A stretch of DNA of 64,000 nt, taken from Hydra vulgaris. Lineage: Eukaryota; Cnidaria; Hydrozoa; Anthoathecata; Hydridae. The stretch spans positions 73,045,001 through 73,109,000 of the forward strand of contig NC_088931.1 of assembly GCF_038396675.1 (NCBI RefSeq), in the 5' to 3' direction. The notes beneath the pieces were generated by a model, which had not been told where the DNA came from, ran no database searches, and saw only the letters and a program-made list of their open reading frames with translations. Within the stretch, counting starts at the first letter, position 1. Every line of letters begins with the position of its first letter. Below, piece after piece: positions 35,887 to 51,100 of the stretch. The position numbers and the translations under genes were made by a program.

Positions 35887-38823
35887 TTATGATACTTTTG
35901 GTGGTTTGGGGCTATCCTCTTTCTCTTCGACTTCCTCCTCCTTCATTGCGTTTGCCTCTTCTCTCTCCTCATCATTCAACAGTTTGATCTTAATTTTTTT
36001 AACCACCAACTCGTAGTTGACCTTGATGAGGGTTAATTTCTTGGAGGTGGAAGGATCCAAGTTCTGCCTTTTTGAACTGATGACGTTTCCACTCTGTAAA
36101 AAGAGCCTTTCACTACTGCTTGAAGCTGCTGGGACACGAGTTTGCTTTCCACCATTGTAATGGGTCCACCTTATGTCTGCCTGATGCTTGAGGCATTGCT
36201 TGGTAAGCATCAAACTCTCTCTGCAGAGATGGCTTTTGTTGGCTGTAAGAAAATATTTATTTTAAAATTGAATTTGTTTTAACTAGATTTAAACAATGGT
36301 TTTTTCTCTGGTTATATTATATCAGAAAAAAGTTTATTTTCATATATCTTAAAAAATAGTAAAACTCTTTACTTCATGCAATAAACAATTGTTTTAGATC
36401 CGATGTATATTTTATTAGAAAAAATGACTTAACTTTATCGCTCAAAATGTTTCCGATCTGGTGTATATTTAATTGTAAAATAGATTTACCTAATATTGTG
36501 TGGTTCTTGATTTTGCCACAATGCTTCCACTTCCTCCATAAATTCATTGTCATCCACCACAATATCAATGTCACTCGAATTAGTAGATTCCTGTCTTTGC
36601 TCATAAAAAGCTTGGGTAGAAGGATGCTCATCTACCAACTTGCTAACAAACCTCCTCATACAGCTTGTACTCTTTCAGAAGAAGATAGTGGTAGCAAGGG
36701 TGAAACAGGTTTCCAATAATGTAGGCAGTGGTGTGCTTTCCCATGTCATTAAATCTTGACTGTTGATTGATCTGTTCCACCAGTTCTTTGCAAAATCTTC
36801 TAACAACTGCAGCAACAAAGTGCGTTTCTGGCTCAGCCTTGAATAACTCAAAGTACTTTGTCATTTTGTAGATGGTGATCATGACAATAAGCATGACAGG
36901 TTCACTGTCTGTTGAGAACTTTTCACTAACGAGTTTCAATGACTTAAAAGCTGGGAGTAATCCTTGCATCAATTCAAAGTCATTATTTGATAGAATAACA
37001 TCCTGAAAAAAAATTGAAACTAAAGTAAAAAATACTTTAATAAAATTATTGGCTATTATTTATATACGTTTAATATTTCTATTAAAATATAAACCTATTT
37101 TCAAAATTAGGTGTTCGTAAAAAGTATTCCTGTTTGTCACAAAATAATTTTCCAAAAATGTTTTTTTCTTTTTTCTTCTTCTTGAAAGCATAAAAAAATT
37201 ATCACGCACCTCAAGAAGTTGGTTTCCTTTCTCTCTAATTTAGATCAATGCCCTCTTCATCCTCACAATTGACTCCAACATCATGTAGATGGAGTTCCAC
37301 CTTGTTGCAGCAGGAGAGATTATTTTGACATAATCACAATCAATTTATCTACATTCTTTTATAATAGCTTGACATGCCAGTGATGATCTGTGGAATTTGT
37401 TTGACAATTTGATCGCATTTTCAAGCATTTCCTTGAGCTCTTTGATGTTGTTGATGGACCTGCTGAGGTCTGTGTTTAACAGATGGTCACCACACACCAA
37501 TGAAGAACAGCCACCAACAGTCAGTAATGGGATTGCAGCTTTCATTGGTGCTGCTGCATCATGAACAATTATTTTTCGATTGACATCTTTCAAAACAGGG
37601 TATTTTGCCATCATTTCATCAAGACCCTATATTTTTTTAGAAGTTTTTAATTTGTTCAAGATATTTTTGAATAACATGAATTGAACGATAAGTTGATCAT
37701 TTTAGTTATTAAACATCATATTATATTTTTGAAAATAGATAAAATATTTTTAAAAAGCGTTAAAATTTTTGAAAAAAAAAAAAAAAAAAATTACCTTGAC
37801 AATCATGTAGGATGTATGGCGGCCAGTAAAGTTGTCAAAATTCAAAATAAATTTTTTCAACTTAAACTCCTTGCTGATGTAGTGAAGGGTAAGTGAAATA
37901 AATGGGTTTTCAGCTTTGGAGGTCTTGCAGTCAGTAATCAGTGCCACACCTCTGCAATCTGGAAGATCCATATCCAATTCAGACTTAATTACACTCATGA
38001 AAGCTGAATACAAAAGTGGCAACTTGTACTTCTTAAAAGTGGTTGGGTCCTTGATTGACACCCTAGGATTGAAGTACTTGACAAAGTCTCTTAAGGGTTA
38101 CCTGCAACTTCAAAGGCCGATCCTTAAAAAAGAAAAATGCTAACCATATAACAAAACCTGAGGCATTTTCTGGATTTATGCTACTCAAGTTATTAAAATA
38201 TTATAGATTAATTTGAAATGAATATGAAATGCTTTTTGAACTTTTTAAAAATATATGACTTATAATGTTCTCATTAAAAAGGATTTTTAATTGCGCTTAT
38301 TAAAAAATTATATATCTCTTTAAAAATTACTGGTAATTTTTATCTCAATCTAATGAATTTAAATTGTACTATTGTTTAAAATACAACTTACAAATTTTTT
38401 ACCTGTTCTGGCAATGAACTTCATAATTTCCATGTCAGCCTCCAACTGTTTCTTGTGTTGAGAGGAGTACTTTCCAAGGCCATATTCTGCAAGAGTTTTC
38501 TGAGACCCCATGGCTTTCATTTTTTCATTCTGAGAAAGGGTATAGTGGACTACCTTGTCTTGAGCCTCGTCAAGGCCAACAGTTGCCTCATGGATTTCTT
38601 TGAGGTCCTCAGCCCTTTTCTCCTCCCGTTCAGCCATCAGTTTGGTCAACTTTGCAAAGTCTTGTGGGTGCTTTGACTTAAGGTGGTACCTGGCAATGAA
38701 GGTTGAAGATTGCTGCATTTTTAATTTTTATCCACACTTTTTACATACAGCAAGGAGGTAGTCTAATTTAGGAACAATTTCCTTGTCAAAGAAATTCCAG
38801 AAAGCATTATTTGATTTTGGCAT
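35887..38823 (-). pseudogene. Five-exon BED-hAT transposase gene
   Basis: A gene with four short GT-AG introns. Exon 1 (38823-38403) gives a BED finger (W, C-x2-C at AVCKKCG, then RYHLKSKH) after one in-frame stop. Exon 2 (38122-37795) gives KYKLPLLYSAFM and GVALITDCKTSKAENPFIS, with the first catalytic Asp in ITDC. Exon 3 (37626-37210) gives GLDEMMAKYPVLKDVN and PAATRWNSIYMMLES. Exon 4 (37002-36490) gives DVILSNNDFELMQ and FVAAVVRRFCKELVEQINQQ. Exon 5 (36242-35887) gives EFDAYQAMPQASG and PAASSSSERLFLQSG, the dimerisation signature, ending at the stop at 35887. Introns are 280, 168, 207 and 247 bp. Small frameshifts in exons 2-5 indicate decay. It is more complete than any other hAT gene here except the one at 48123. 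Confidence 0.82.
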
Positions 38824-38829
38824 TTTGAT

Positions 38830-40200
38830 TTGAGTTCACTAATAATTTTTTAAACTTTATCACAAAAATTCAACGAACAACAAAAAGTTTTTTTATTCAA
38901 TATTTTCTTCAAATTTTTGGCTTCTTGCCTTTATCAAAACAAAAGTAGACTGAAGAAAATTTTCTTCATCCTTTATATTCAACAAACTTAGAAATATTTT
39001 AATTTTAATAAAATTGAATTAAAATTAAAAAGTATTAACTGACTAGAAATTATTATCAATATCAATATTTTTTTTTTTTTTCGATAAAAGATCTTACAAT
39101 CGAGGTCATTTACAAATAGTTAAAAACTACTCTTAAGTAAATACCATGAAATAGCATTAATAATACAAATAACAATGATAATATAATGATGATAAATTAT
39201 AAGAATAATAAGAAAATTATATGATAATAAATCAATATCAACTTTAAAACAACAATTGAATATAATGCACAGACAGGAAAGTTACAAACAGTTATGTACC
39301 GACAAAACGTAACACCCTACCATGTAACTTAAACAATTACTGCAAAAAAAAAGTAACAATGTTTTAATAAATATAATAATCTTGATATCAATAATAATAT
39401 AAATAAAAGTAGTATAAATATTTCATTAAAAAATAACAATAAATAAACAAACAAAAAATTTTCAATAATACTCACAAATAAAAACGTGTCACCCACTTAC
39501 AAACAAACATTTAGTCACGAAAAATATAGAGTTTTCTCAATAAATGACAATAATAAAATAAATAAGTAAATCATATCAAGCAAACACATATAGTCTTTCA
39601 AAAATAATAAAGTTTAAAAAATATTCTTTTTCCTTTCTGCATAAGCGGAGCAATTTTTATATATTTTTAAAATTCTTTTTAATTACTTTCCATTTTTGAA
39701 TGTTTTTTTTCTTTTAACTTTGTTTTTTTATCTTTTTCTTATCTAATTTTTTTCTTTTTTTAATTGGTTTTTAATTTTTTTTTAGTTTTTGTTTTTTTAT
39801 ATCTTTTTTTTCTTTTCTTCATTCTCTTTATTTTTATTTCATTTTTTTTTTTTTTTTATTTTATTCTTTTTTCTCTATCTTTCTTTTTTTTTTAAATTTA
39901 TTTATAAAATTCGTTATAAAAAAGCATCCGCCATTCCAGAAGTCTCTGCACTGTCTGATTATACAAAATTAAATTAGAAATGATAATTGTCTAGAAATTA
40001 TTAAACAAAGATTACATCAAATTTTAATTTTTACCACAAAAAAATTAAGAAGTGAATTCAACTAAAGTTATTAATTGAAATAAAATAAAAATAAACAAAG
40101 AACAATAAAAAATTTATTGTAAAATTTAAAGGTAAAAAAAATGTAAAATGTATTTAAAAACATAGTCGTCAAAATTGAAAATTATTGTAAACAATGATTT
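38830..40200. other. 5' flank of the hAT gene, AT-rich
   Basis: Upstream region of the five-exon gene, inside the element. It contains T-rich tracts (39640-39900) and many AATAAT-type words and no coding blocks. An open frame in the T-rich tract (39789-39977) translates as Phe-rich low complexity and is not a gene. Confidence 0.5.
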
Positions 40201-40489
40201 TTTTCGAAAATACTCGAACAGAAATTTATAAATATTTTATTCATTCCGACGTTGCGAAAAAACTCGGAAACGAGAAAACAATAATTTATCGTTTCCGAAT
40301 TTTTCAGTTTTAATTGAAAATTTCTCGAAATTTCTCGTAAACCGGAGTTTAATTCGACAAAGTCCGGACACTAATTCCGACGTTACGATAAAACTCGGAA
40401 ACGAGAAATAATAATTTATCGTTTCCGAATTTTTCAGTTTTTATCGAAAATTTCTCGAAATTTCTCGTAAACCGGAATTTTATTCGACA

Positions 40490-40832
40490 TAGTCCATGGG
40501 CCGTTTCTGAAAAGGGCTAAATTTTCCTTACATGCCTCAACTCTATTCTTGCGATTTTGATCGGTTAACTCGTGGGCTATCCAACGTGATGTTAGTTTTC
40601 TTTTTTTAAGTGCGATGTGAATGATTTCGTTGAATTTAAAACGATTATTCGATTTCAGGGCTTCAATTATATCATGTGTTGCATGCGGATTTTTTTCAAT
40701 AATGGCTCGCACACGTTCAATATTCTCAGCTGTATACGTGGTTCGAGGGTGCCCTGAGCGAGGATCATCTTCGAGACCCATTAATATTATGTTCAATTTT
40801 TTGTTTCGAAATAATTCTAATGCCTTAAGATT
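40490..40832 (-). pseudogene. mariner transposase, N-terminal part (split gene)
   Basis: Minus strand: LKALELFRNKKLNIILMG, then GLEDDPRSGHPRTTYTAENI, RVRAIIEKNPHATHDIIEA, a FKFNEIIHIALKKRKLTSRW block and ENLALFRNGPW. These are the helix-turn-helix and linker region of a mariner transposase. The next codons (RLCDIITGDES) are found at 35319 beyond the inserted hAT, which fits a single original gene. The very N-terminus is missing. Confidence 0.88.
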
Positions 40833-40991
40833 CTAAAGAGTTATACACCAACCAATAACAGAATAACGGCTTTATCAAGGTTGTTGTCCTGTACAAGACA
40901 TGTTGACTTGTACAGGTCAAGAACAATAAGGACGCCTGCGGCCGGAAACTCTTGCCGGAAAAATTCCAGTAACTTGGTTGCGCATTTTTAG

Positions 40992-40994
<3 letters not shown>

Positions 40995-41087
<93 letters not shown>
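40995..41087. repeat. (TA)n microsatellite
   Basis: About 90 bp of unbroken TA repeat immediately 5' of the GPCR-like fragment. Confidence 0.97.
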
Positions 41088-41088
<1 letters not shown>

Positions 41089-41180
41089 CATAAAATTATA
41101 AATAATGTCTCGCACAAAATTTATATAAAGAGAAAGTATTAAATTCAATTTGAAAAAGGAAATTTACTTTAAAAAAATTT

Positions 41181-41450
41181 TTATAGGTGATTATATACCT
41201 GGAAGTGAACGTTTAATATGACATTCTTATTGGGTAGTATATAAAAAGAAAAAAAAAACGCGGGAGTAAAAATCATACTAATGTAATAGCCAGCCAAGTG
41301 AGCGTAGTACGTTTTTATTAGATTTAAACCTAATAAAAACGTCCAAAGAATGATTAAAAAACATATTGTGCCCAATGGGAGAGGTAAGGTGGTAGCTGCC
41401 TTGATAAATTTATTTTTGCGCTCTTGTTCCAAGAGACTTCTTAAAATCAT
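41181..41450 (-). pseudogene. Possible GPCR fragment (TM6-TM7 region)
   Basis: An 89-codon minus-strand frame with LEQERKNKFIKAATTL, a basic loop-6 motif resembling the cytoplasmic end of TM6 in class A receptors, followed by two hydrophobic segments (PLPLGTICFLIILWTFLLG and YYISMIFTPAFFFSFYIL) and PNKNV. The order (KAA-x-T hydrophobic helix, extracellular loop, second helix ending in Y-x-L-x-NKN) recalls the TM6-TM7 end of a rhodopsin-family receptor, but the NPxxY motif is not intact. No upstream TM segments are found. It is the only candidate for non-transposon gene material here and it is weak; chance is possible. Confidence 0.3.
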
Positions 41451-41992
41451 CTTAAAATACTTTGTTTAAATATTATAACTATTATGCATATTTTATTTAT
41501 TAATAACATTAATAATAATAGTTATTATTTGTATTATAAATATATAAATTATCATTATAAATAATAATTATTAATATGTTATGGATACAGCGGCGGTTTT
41601 AAGCACATGCAAAGCAGGCATTTGCCGGTGGCCTCGCGCTCAGGTGGCCTCGCATTTTTTTTTCTTAGTACAACTAATATAAAAAAATTTTCTTAGTACA
41701 ATAAATATAAACAACGAAACTCATTTATTAAAATTCAATATAATGTATGCGTACAGTATTTTTATAAACAGTATTTTTATAAAATATTCAACTTTACATA
41801 TACATCTATTATTATGTATGTAGCAATTTTTTTTTGCGTTATACATAATGCCTGGCAACCATATGAAAGAGTATGCGGTTTCTAGTCTCATATACATTGA
41901 CAATGACTGTGACAAATATATCTTTGCCCATATACACCTACACGTCTCAAACGCTTTTTCTGTTTTTCCATCCTCCTAACTGAATGACTTTT

Positions 41993-42100
41993 TGTTTGTT
42001 TGTTTATTTATTTTATATAATAAAATAAATAAACAAACAAACTTTGTATAAAACCGCTACAACAAATCCGGGTATTTGTTGTAGCGGTTTTATACAAAGT
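41993..42100. repeat. Two adjacent perfect inverted repeats at a deletion junction
   Basis: First, TTTGTTTGTTTATTTATTT... pairs with its inverse around about 42018 (arms about 23 bp). Second, ACTTTGTATAAAACC... (42041-42067) pairs perfectly with its inverse (42074-42100), 27-bp arms around the loop CCGGGT. They sit exactly where the upstream part of the transposase gene is missing. Confidence 0.92.
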
Positions 42101-42104
42101 TGCA

Positions 42105-43029
42105 GATTCAAGTTCAATTGAAGTTGCTGTTTCTGAAGCTAACGGTCTTGCAAATGAGATATCCTTATATCAGTTTATACTTTCACTTACAATTTGGCAT
42201 GATTTATTGTTTGAAATTAACAAAGTAAGTAAAGTTATGCAGAATCCCTCGGCAGATATTTCTATTATGATAAAATTGGTGGAAACTACGAAAATTTTTT
42301 TAGAATCATTCAGAAGTGATGAATCATTTGAAGCGATTATTAAAAAATCTGAAGAAATAGCTATAAAATTAGGTACTGAGCCAGTATTCCCTCAAGTGCG
42401 GCTTAGCCGAAAACGACGCTTTTTTGAATATGAAGGAACTGATACACCTCTAAATGGAAAGTCTAAATATAAAGTAGATTTTTTTAATGCAATAATTGAT
42501 GTTGCATTAGTAAGCTTAAATGAAAGATTCAAAATGCTTGATTCATACAACAAAATATTAGGTTTTTTAACCAGTACCGAAAAAATGCGAAGTTTAGATG
42601 CAAATGAATAGTTGAATGATTGTAAAAATTTAGAAATATCACTGAGAAATCCTAGTACAGAAGAATCGGACGTGAACCATGAAGTTATACTCGGAAATAA
42701 ATACATTTTTAAGAATGGAAGCTTCGGCGGAATTGAAAGGTGCACTGGAAATTTTGAAGTATATTACGGCAAATTCTTTAATCGAAATTTTTCCAAATTT
42801 ATTTATTGACCTACGAATTTTACTAACTTCCCCTATTTCAGTGGCAAGCGCAGAGAGGTCATTTTCCAAATTAAAACTCATAAAAAACTATTTACGTTCC
42901 ACTATGGGTCAAGACAGCTTATCTGCATTAGCTTTAATTTCCATTGAAAATAAAATAAGTCGGTCCTTGGACTGTTCTGATTTAATTGATGAGTTTGCGT
43001 CTTTAAAAGTCAGAAAGGTTAAGTTTTAA
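42105..43029 (+). pseudogene. ZMYM1-like hAT transposase, C-terminal third
   Basis: Frame 42207-42611 (FEINKVSKVMQNPSADISIM, KLGTEPVFPQVRLSRKRRFF) shifts near 42670 into 42679-43029 with LIEIFPNLFIDLRILLTSPI, SVASAERSFSKLKLIKNYLR, TMGQDSLSALALISIENK and SRSLDCSDLIDEFASLK. The SAERSFSKLKLIKNYLR block is the dimerisation signature, and the ending (DLIDEFASLKVRK) is intact to the stop at 43029. This copy has two breaks only (stop at 42611, one frameshift), so the decay is mild. It lacks the zinc finger and most of the DUF4371 region. Confidence 0.85.
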
Positions 43030-43289
43030 GTCAATGTAATCGATCCTCCTAAAATCTGCGAAAAAAATAAATGGTATCGCATTTTGAGTAGTCTTATTAG
43101 TGCATCTTCATCCAAAATAAAAAAAATACTTAATGTACATTTAAAACCTATGTGCGTTTTTTGCTTCGTTACGTTCTAATAAATATCCAAAACACAATAG
43201 AACACAAGAATTAAAAACTCAACTAATATAATGGAAAACTTGCCTATAGCCTCCCATATGGTAAATCCGCCACTGTATGGATACATGTT

Positions 43290-46969
<3,680 letters not shown>

Positions 46970-47500
46970 CAGGGGCGGACGCAGGTTTTTAATTTCCCCC
47001 GTCAAAAAAATGCGCCTTACGCCATGTTGTAAGTGACGCAACTACGCCCACAAAGCAAATAGAAAAAATGGGGGGGGGGGAGTAAGGGCGGATCCCGACC
47101 ATGTAGTAAAGGGGGGTGGGCAAATTTTTCTTTTCGTTCGATCCAAACGATTAAAGGGGGCGATATACAGGTTTAACAGGTTTACAGATTTACAGGTTTA
47201 ACGATTTTTATACAGGCAAGCCCAAAAAAAAGAATTTAGACTACACAATTTTATGCCACTTTTAAACAGCATACCAAATTTACTTACGTTTTTACAAAAT
47301 GTTATTATTAAAAAAAACATTTAAGGGGGGCCATCGCTCCCATAGCCTGCCCGCTATGTATCTCCTAAATCCTCCTGCCTTTGGGCTAAAGGATTTAAAG
47401 GGATTTTCTTTTTGCTATTTTATTGAGAAGCCCATATCTTAGTTTTACTTTGAAACTTTTTTTATATATAAATATATAATAAATATATAAACCAACAAAT

Positions 47501-47569
47501 GATTGTTTCGCCCAATATCAGGGCTCATCAGCATGTCTAGGAATATATTTATTCCGGACATGGACAATC
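47501..47569 (-). ncRNA. Hammerhead ribozyme (stem III open)
   Basis: Read on the minus strand: GATTG (stem III 5' strand), TC, then CATGTC (stem I, 6 bp, pairing with GACATG) around an inner hairpin GGAAT / ATTCC, then CTGATGA, stem II GCCC / GGGC with loop TGATATT, GAAA, and CAATC closing stem III (5 bp). All core bases (CUGAUGA, GAAA, GUC at the cleavage site) are present. Cleavage is expected between minus-strand bases at 47563 and 47562. Stems I and II are closed and stem III is open. It should self-cleave. Such ribozymes are known in Penelope-like elements and other retroelements; here it lies between the hAT stop codon (48123) and left terminus. Confidence 0.9.
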
Positions 47570-48122
47570 GGAGAAAGAAAAATTTAGCACTGAAAAGACA
47601 AAGACAAAAATACAAATGGATTTAAATACATCGTGAAATAAAAAGATATATATATTCTTATATAACAAGATTAAAAAAAAAAGACATACCAAGTTAAGCC
47701 TTAACAACAAGAAAGAAGATCATTTTTGATCAAATAAAAAGAAAGCTAATGGTTTTGACAACTACAGTAAAAAACTGATTTAAATGGCACAAAAACTTAT
47801 GAATGTTATTAGGTTGATTGAGAGAAAATTTATTGGAAATAATTTTTTTAATTTTTTATTTTGTCGCTAAATTAGAAAATGATATAAAGAGATGGTCAAA
47901 AAGAGATGGTTAACGTTTGCCTGAACTTTGACCACTAATCATATAGTTAATCCTAAACAAAAGTATGGGGTTACATTTAACCTGTCCTGTTAAGGACACC
48001 ATTGAAGTCTTGGCCTTTCCAGGGGTTTCCATGCCTATTTGTTAGCTGTTATATGAAGAGAGGTGATAATAGACAAAAATTTCTAAAGTTGTTGGTATGT
48101 ATTAGAATAAACAGTATAGACA

Positions 48123-51100
48123 CTAATAATTGAAATCAAGTCGTCTATTTTTTATAGAAAATCTATTGATAACATTATCAATACATGGAACAATTTCTTG
48201 ATGGATATACATTAATGCCAAACTGTTAAGTCGATCTTCTGACATTGTTGTTCTCATATAGTCTATTAACCGACGCATAACAGAAAAACTTCTCTCACAC
48301 TCACATGAAGTAACAGGAAGTGTCCCAAGTATCCTTAAAGCTATCTTAATATTTTCAAATCCAGGAAATTATATCGATTTAAGAGTAAAAGATATATTGT
48401 CAGGAATAGTCCCAGAGAAACTTTCCCAGTATTTTTCCCAAAGAACTAGTTCCCCATTCAAGGCACTGATATTAGGGAAATCATCTATATAAAAATCACA
48501 GAATATTTCAAACTGCTTCCTCCAACACAATTGGGTTTTGGGTCTTTTAAGAAAAGAAATAATATTAAATGGAATAATTGATAACCCTTTATATGCAGCT
48601 ACAGTTTCTGATTTAAATCTTGTAGATATAGATGTAGATATATGATCTATAAGAGGGATAGTAACAGCTCTTTTAAAGTATTCTGAAACAGACTCTGATG
48701 GAACATTAAATCGATTTTTTTGAATAGAACAGGTTCTTGGTTTCAAAACAAAAATTTCAGCTTTACTTAAAAGCAAACATGCTGCTTCATAGCAGTTATT
48801 ATGAAAACTATCTATATCATTTCTGATGGAAATAAAAGTATTTTTAAGAGCTGTAATAAGATGCAAACCGTCTAAGATATCAATAGTTTTTGATTGCAGC
48901 AACCGAGTAACAGGTATAGTAAAATCAAAGACACGTGTTGTCACAACTAAGGTAAAGACAAATTGAAAAGTGCCAATGGAATTTAAAAAAGTAGAAGATT
49001 TGTTTTGTGTGTCTTTGTTAACAGAACTCTCAGGGGAAGCCATGATACATAAGGCATGGAAAATAGATAAATAATGTTCAAGAAAAGTGTTTAAACCATC
49101 TATACGCTCAATCCATCTAGTTCTACAGATATCTTTTAATTTTTTTTTATGCGTTTGAGGTTCACGCTCTAAAATGCTAGCTTCTAAAAACTTTTGACTA
49201 TTTTCTGAATAATTAAAAAAATAAGAAAGTTCGCGAACTTTATTAAAAACCTCTGCAAACTAATAGGACATTACACGATTCACAAACTGATATGTTCAGT
49301 CGATGGCTATGACAATGTGTATACAAAGTCTTTGAATTTATATTGAGAACCTGAGCAGAAAGACCATTTATATACCCAGAGACAGAACTGGCTCCATCAT
49401 ATCCCTGACCCCTACAGTTTTTTATATCTAGATTTAAGTTGCTTACACAATTTAAAAGAACATTAAGCAAATCTTTTCCTTTAACTCCTTCATTACAATG
49501 AATAAATTGAATAAAGTCTTCTCTGATATTGAGATCACTATCAACAAATCGTAAAACTAATGACATTTGCTCTTTAGTAGATGAGTCACAGGCTTCATCT
49601 GCAATTATTGAAAAAAAAAAACATTTTTGCGAACTTCAGATAGTATAGATACACTAATTTCTTCACCACAGCATTTAATAATTTCATTTTGTGAAGTCTT
49701 CGAAATGCAGGAGGCATTCTTTGAACAGTTATTAAGATGAGAGCCTAAAACATCATTTCCATTGCGTACAGCAAAATTTAAAAGTTTATTAAAACAACCA
49801 GTTCCACATTTCGAATATTCTCCAGCCTCTGGAAGATATTGTGAATCATCTCTGTGGCCTCTCAAAGGGGTATTGGTTTGACCGCAAAAAATTATAGCAT
49901 CAACAATAGGACGAAGTATTTGGCGATTTTTTATTATTTTTTCTTTTACATTAGTATCAATGATGACATTTATTGGTTGACTTATGCCTGAGGAATGACT
50001 CGAAAAAATATTAAAAACAGGCATAGTAAATGCATGTAAACCATTTTTAGTTGACTCATGATTTGAAAATGATCTAATAGCATCAGACCATTTATTGAAA
50101 GGCTCCAAATACAAATGTGTTAACTTACATGATCTTAGTTTGAATTTATTGCCAAATAATACACAAGATAAACAAAATGCACCATCAGTACTTTTAGAAT
50201 ATCTCAGCCAAGAAAACTCTTTCAACCAAAGATATCTAAACAGACGACCAGAATCTTTTGGGAAAATGTAATCTTCATTAGGAATAAACATATTTTTAGT
50301 TATTAAAAAAATTTCAAGGTCAGTTAAAAATTCAACCTTTTGTCTAAAGAAAGCACCATCATTTTGCTCAAAAGACTGGAGAGCATTTATTACTTCTTTA
50401 GGTGGTAAAATAATGTTCGAAAGGCATTCAATATTATTATTATTATAAAAATTAGGTACTTTCCTGATGCTTGAAGATTTTGTAAAAAAAGATTTTGATA
50501 GAACAGTCCTTAGATGTCTTTGAGTGAGAAGAAACATCTTTACTTAATGTTAATGATTGAGAAGATGTTGTCAATTGAGAAGAAGACATTGCTAATTGAG
50601 AAGAAAATCTATTTGATTTTAGAATACAAGATGTATTTTGTAAGATTGCATTAGTGGGTTCTAAGTCTGGGTTTGTTTTATGAAAGAATGTAAGGATAGA
50701 GTAGGGCTTTTTATTTGGATTTTTGGCTACTGTGCTGGGTACAATTGTAGCAACTTGATCAATGGTGGTCTGTTTTGTATCTAGAAATTTATTAGGTGAC
50801 AAGACTGGCAGCAACTTTTTCGAAATTATTGTTTCTGATTTACTGGAAAGTTTACGCTTTTTAGGAATAAAAATTAGTGGGACATAGTGATTATGCTGAA
50901 ATGTACCGGACTGAAAATTCCCATCATAACAAAACAAAATGTAAAATGGATAACAACATTTAATGGGAGTACGTGGTGAGATCTCTTGGTTAAAAAATAT
51001 TTTATACTTTTCAACACCGAAATCTGGGTAACAGGAAACAATATTACAAGAAAGAACTGATGATAAACCTAACAAACATAAAAAACCAGCCCATTTTTCT

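Larger units (their letters stand above)
35320..40485 (-). mobile_element. 5.2-kb hAT element inserted in a mariner
   Basis: The left end TAGTGTCCGGACT (about 35320) recurs inverted as AGTCCGGACACTA (about 40361-40373). The right end is duplicated in tandem: a second, roughly 110-bp copy of the last segment (attccgacgtta... to ttcgacatag) runs to about 40485. TCCATGG flanks both sides (35312-35318 and 40491-40497), 7 of the 8 bases expected for a hAT target duplication. It interrupts the mariner open frame. The interior carries a five-exon transposase gene on the minus strand. Confidence 0.8.
41588..43275 (+). mobile_element. Internally deleted hAT with perfect 8-bp duplications
   Basis: The termini are CAGCGGCGGTTTTA (41588) and TAAATCCGCCACTG (to 43275), inverted with two mismatches in 14. 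The target duplication TATGGATA lies exactly on both sides (41580-41587 and 43276-43283). Length 1688 bp. It contains the C-terminal third of a ZMYM1-like transposase on the plus strand and a pair of perfect palindromes at 41993-42100 just 5' of it. The N-terminal coding part is absent, so this is a non-autonomous deletion derivative. Confidence 0.93.

Noticed and set aside
36447-36719. Plus-strand frames opposite the five-exon hAT gene (also 35816, 38455, 37681)
   Set aside because: Shadows of minus-strand exons that carry family motifs and splice sites.
39789-39977. Phe-rich open frame in a T-rich tract
   Set aside because: Low complexity produced by poly-T; inside the 5' region of a hAT element.
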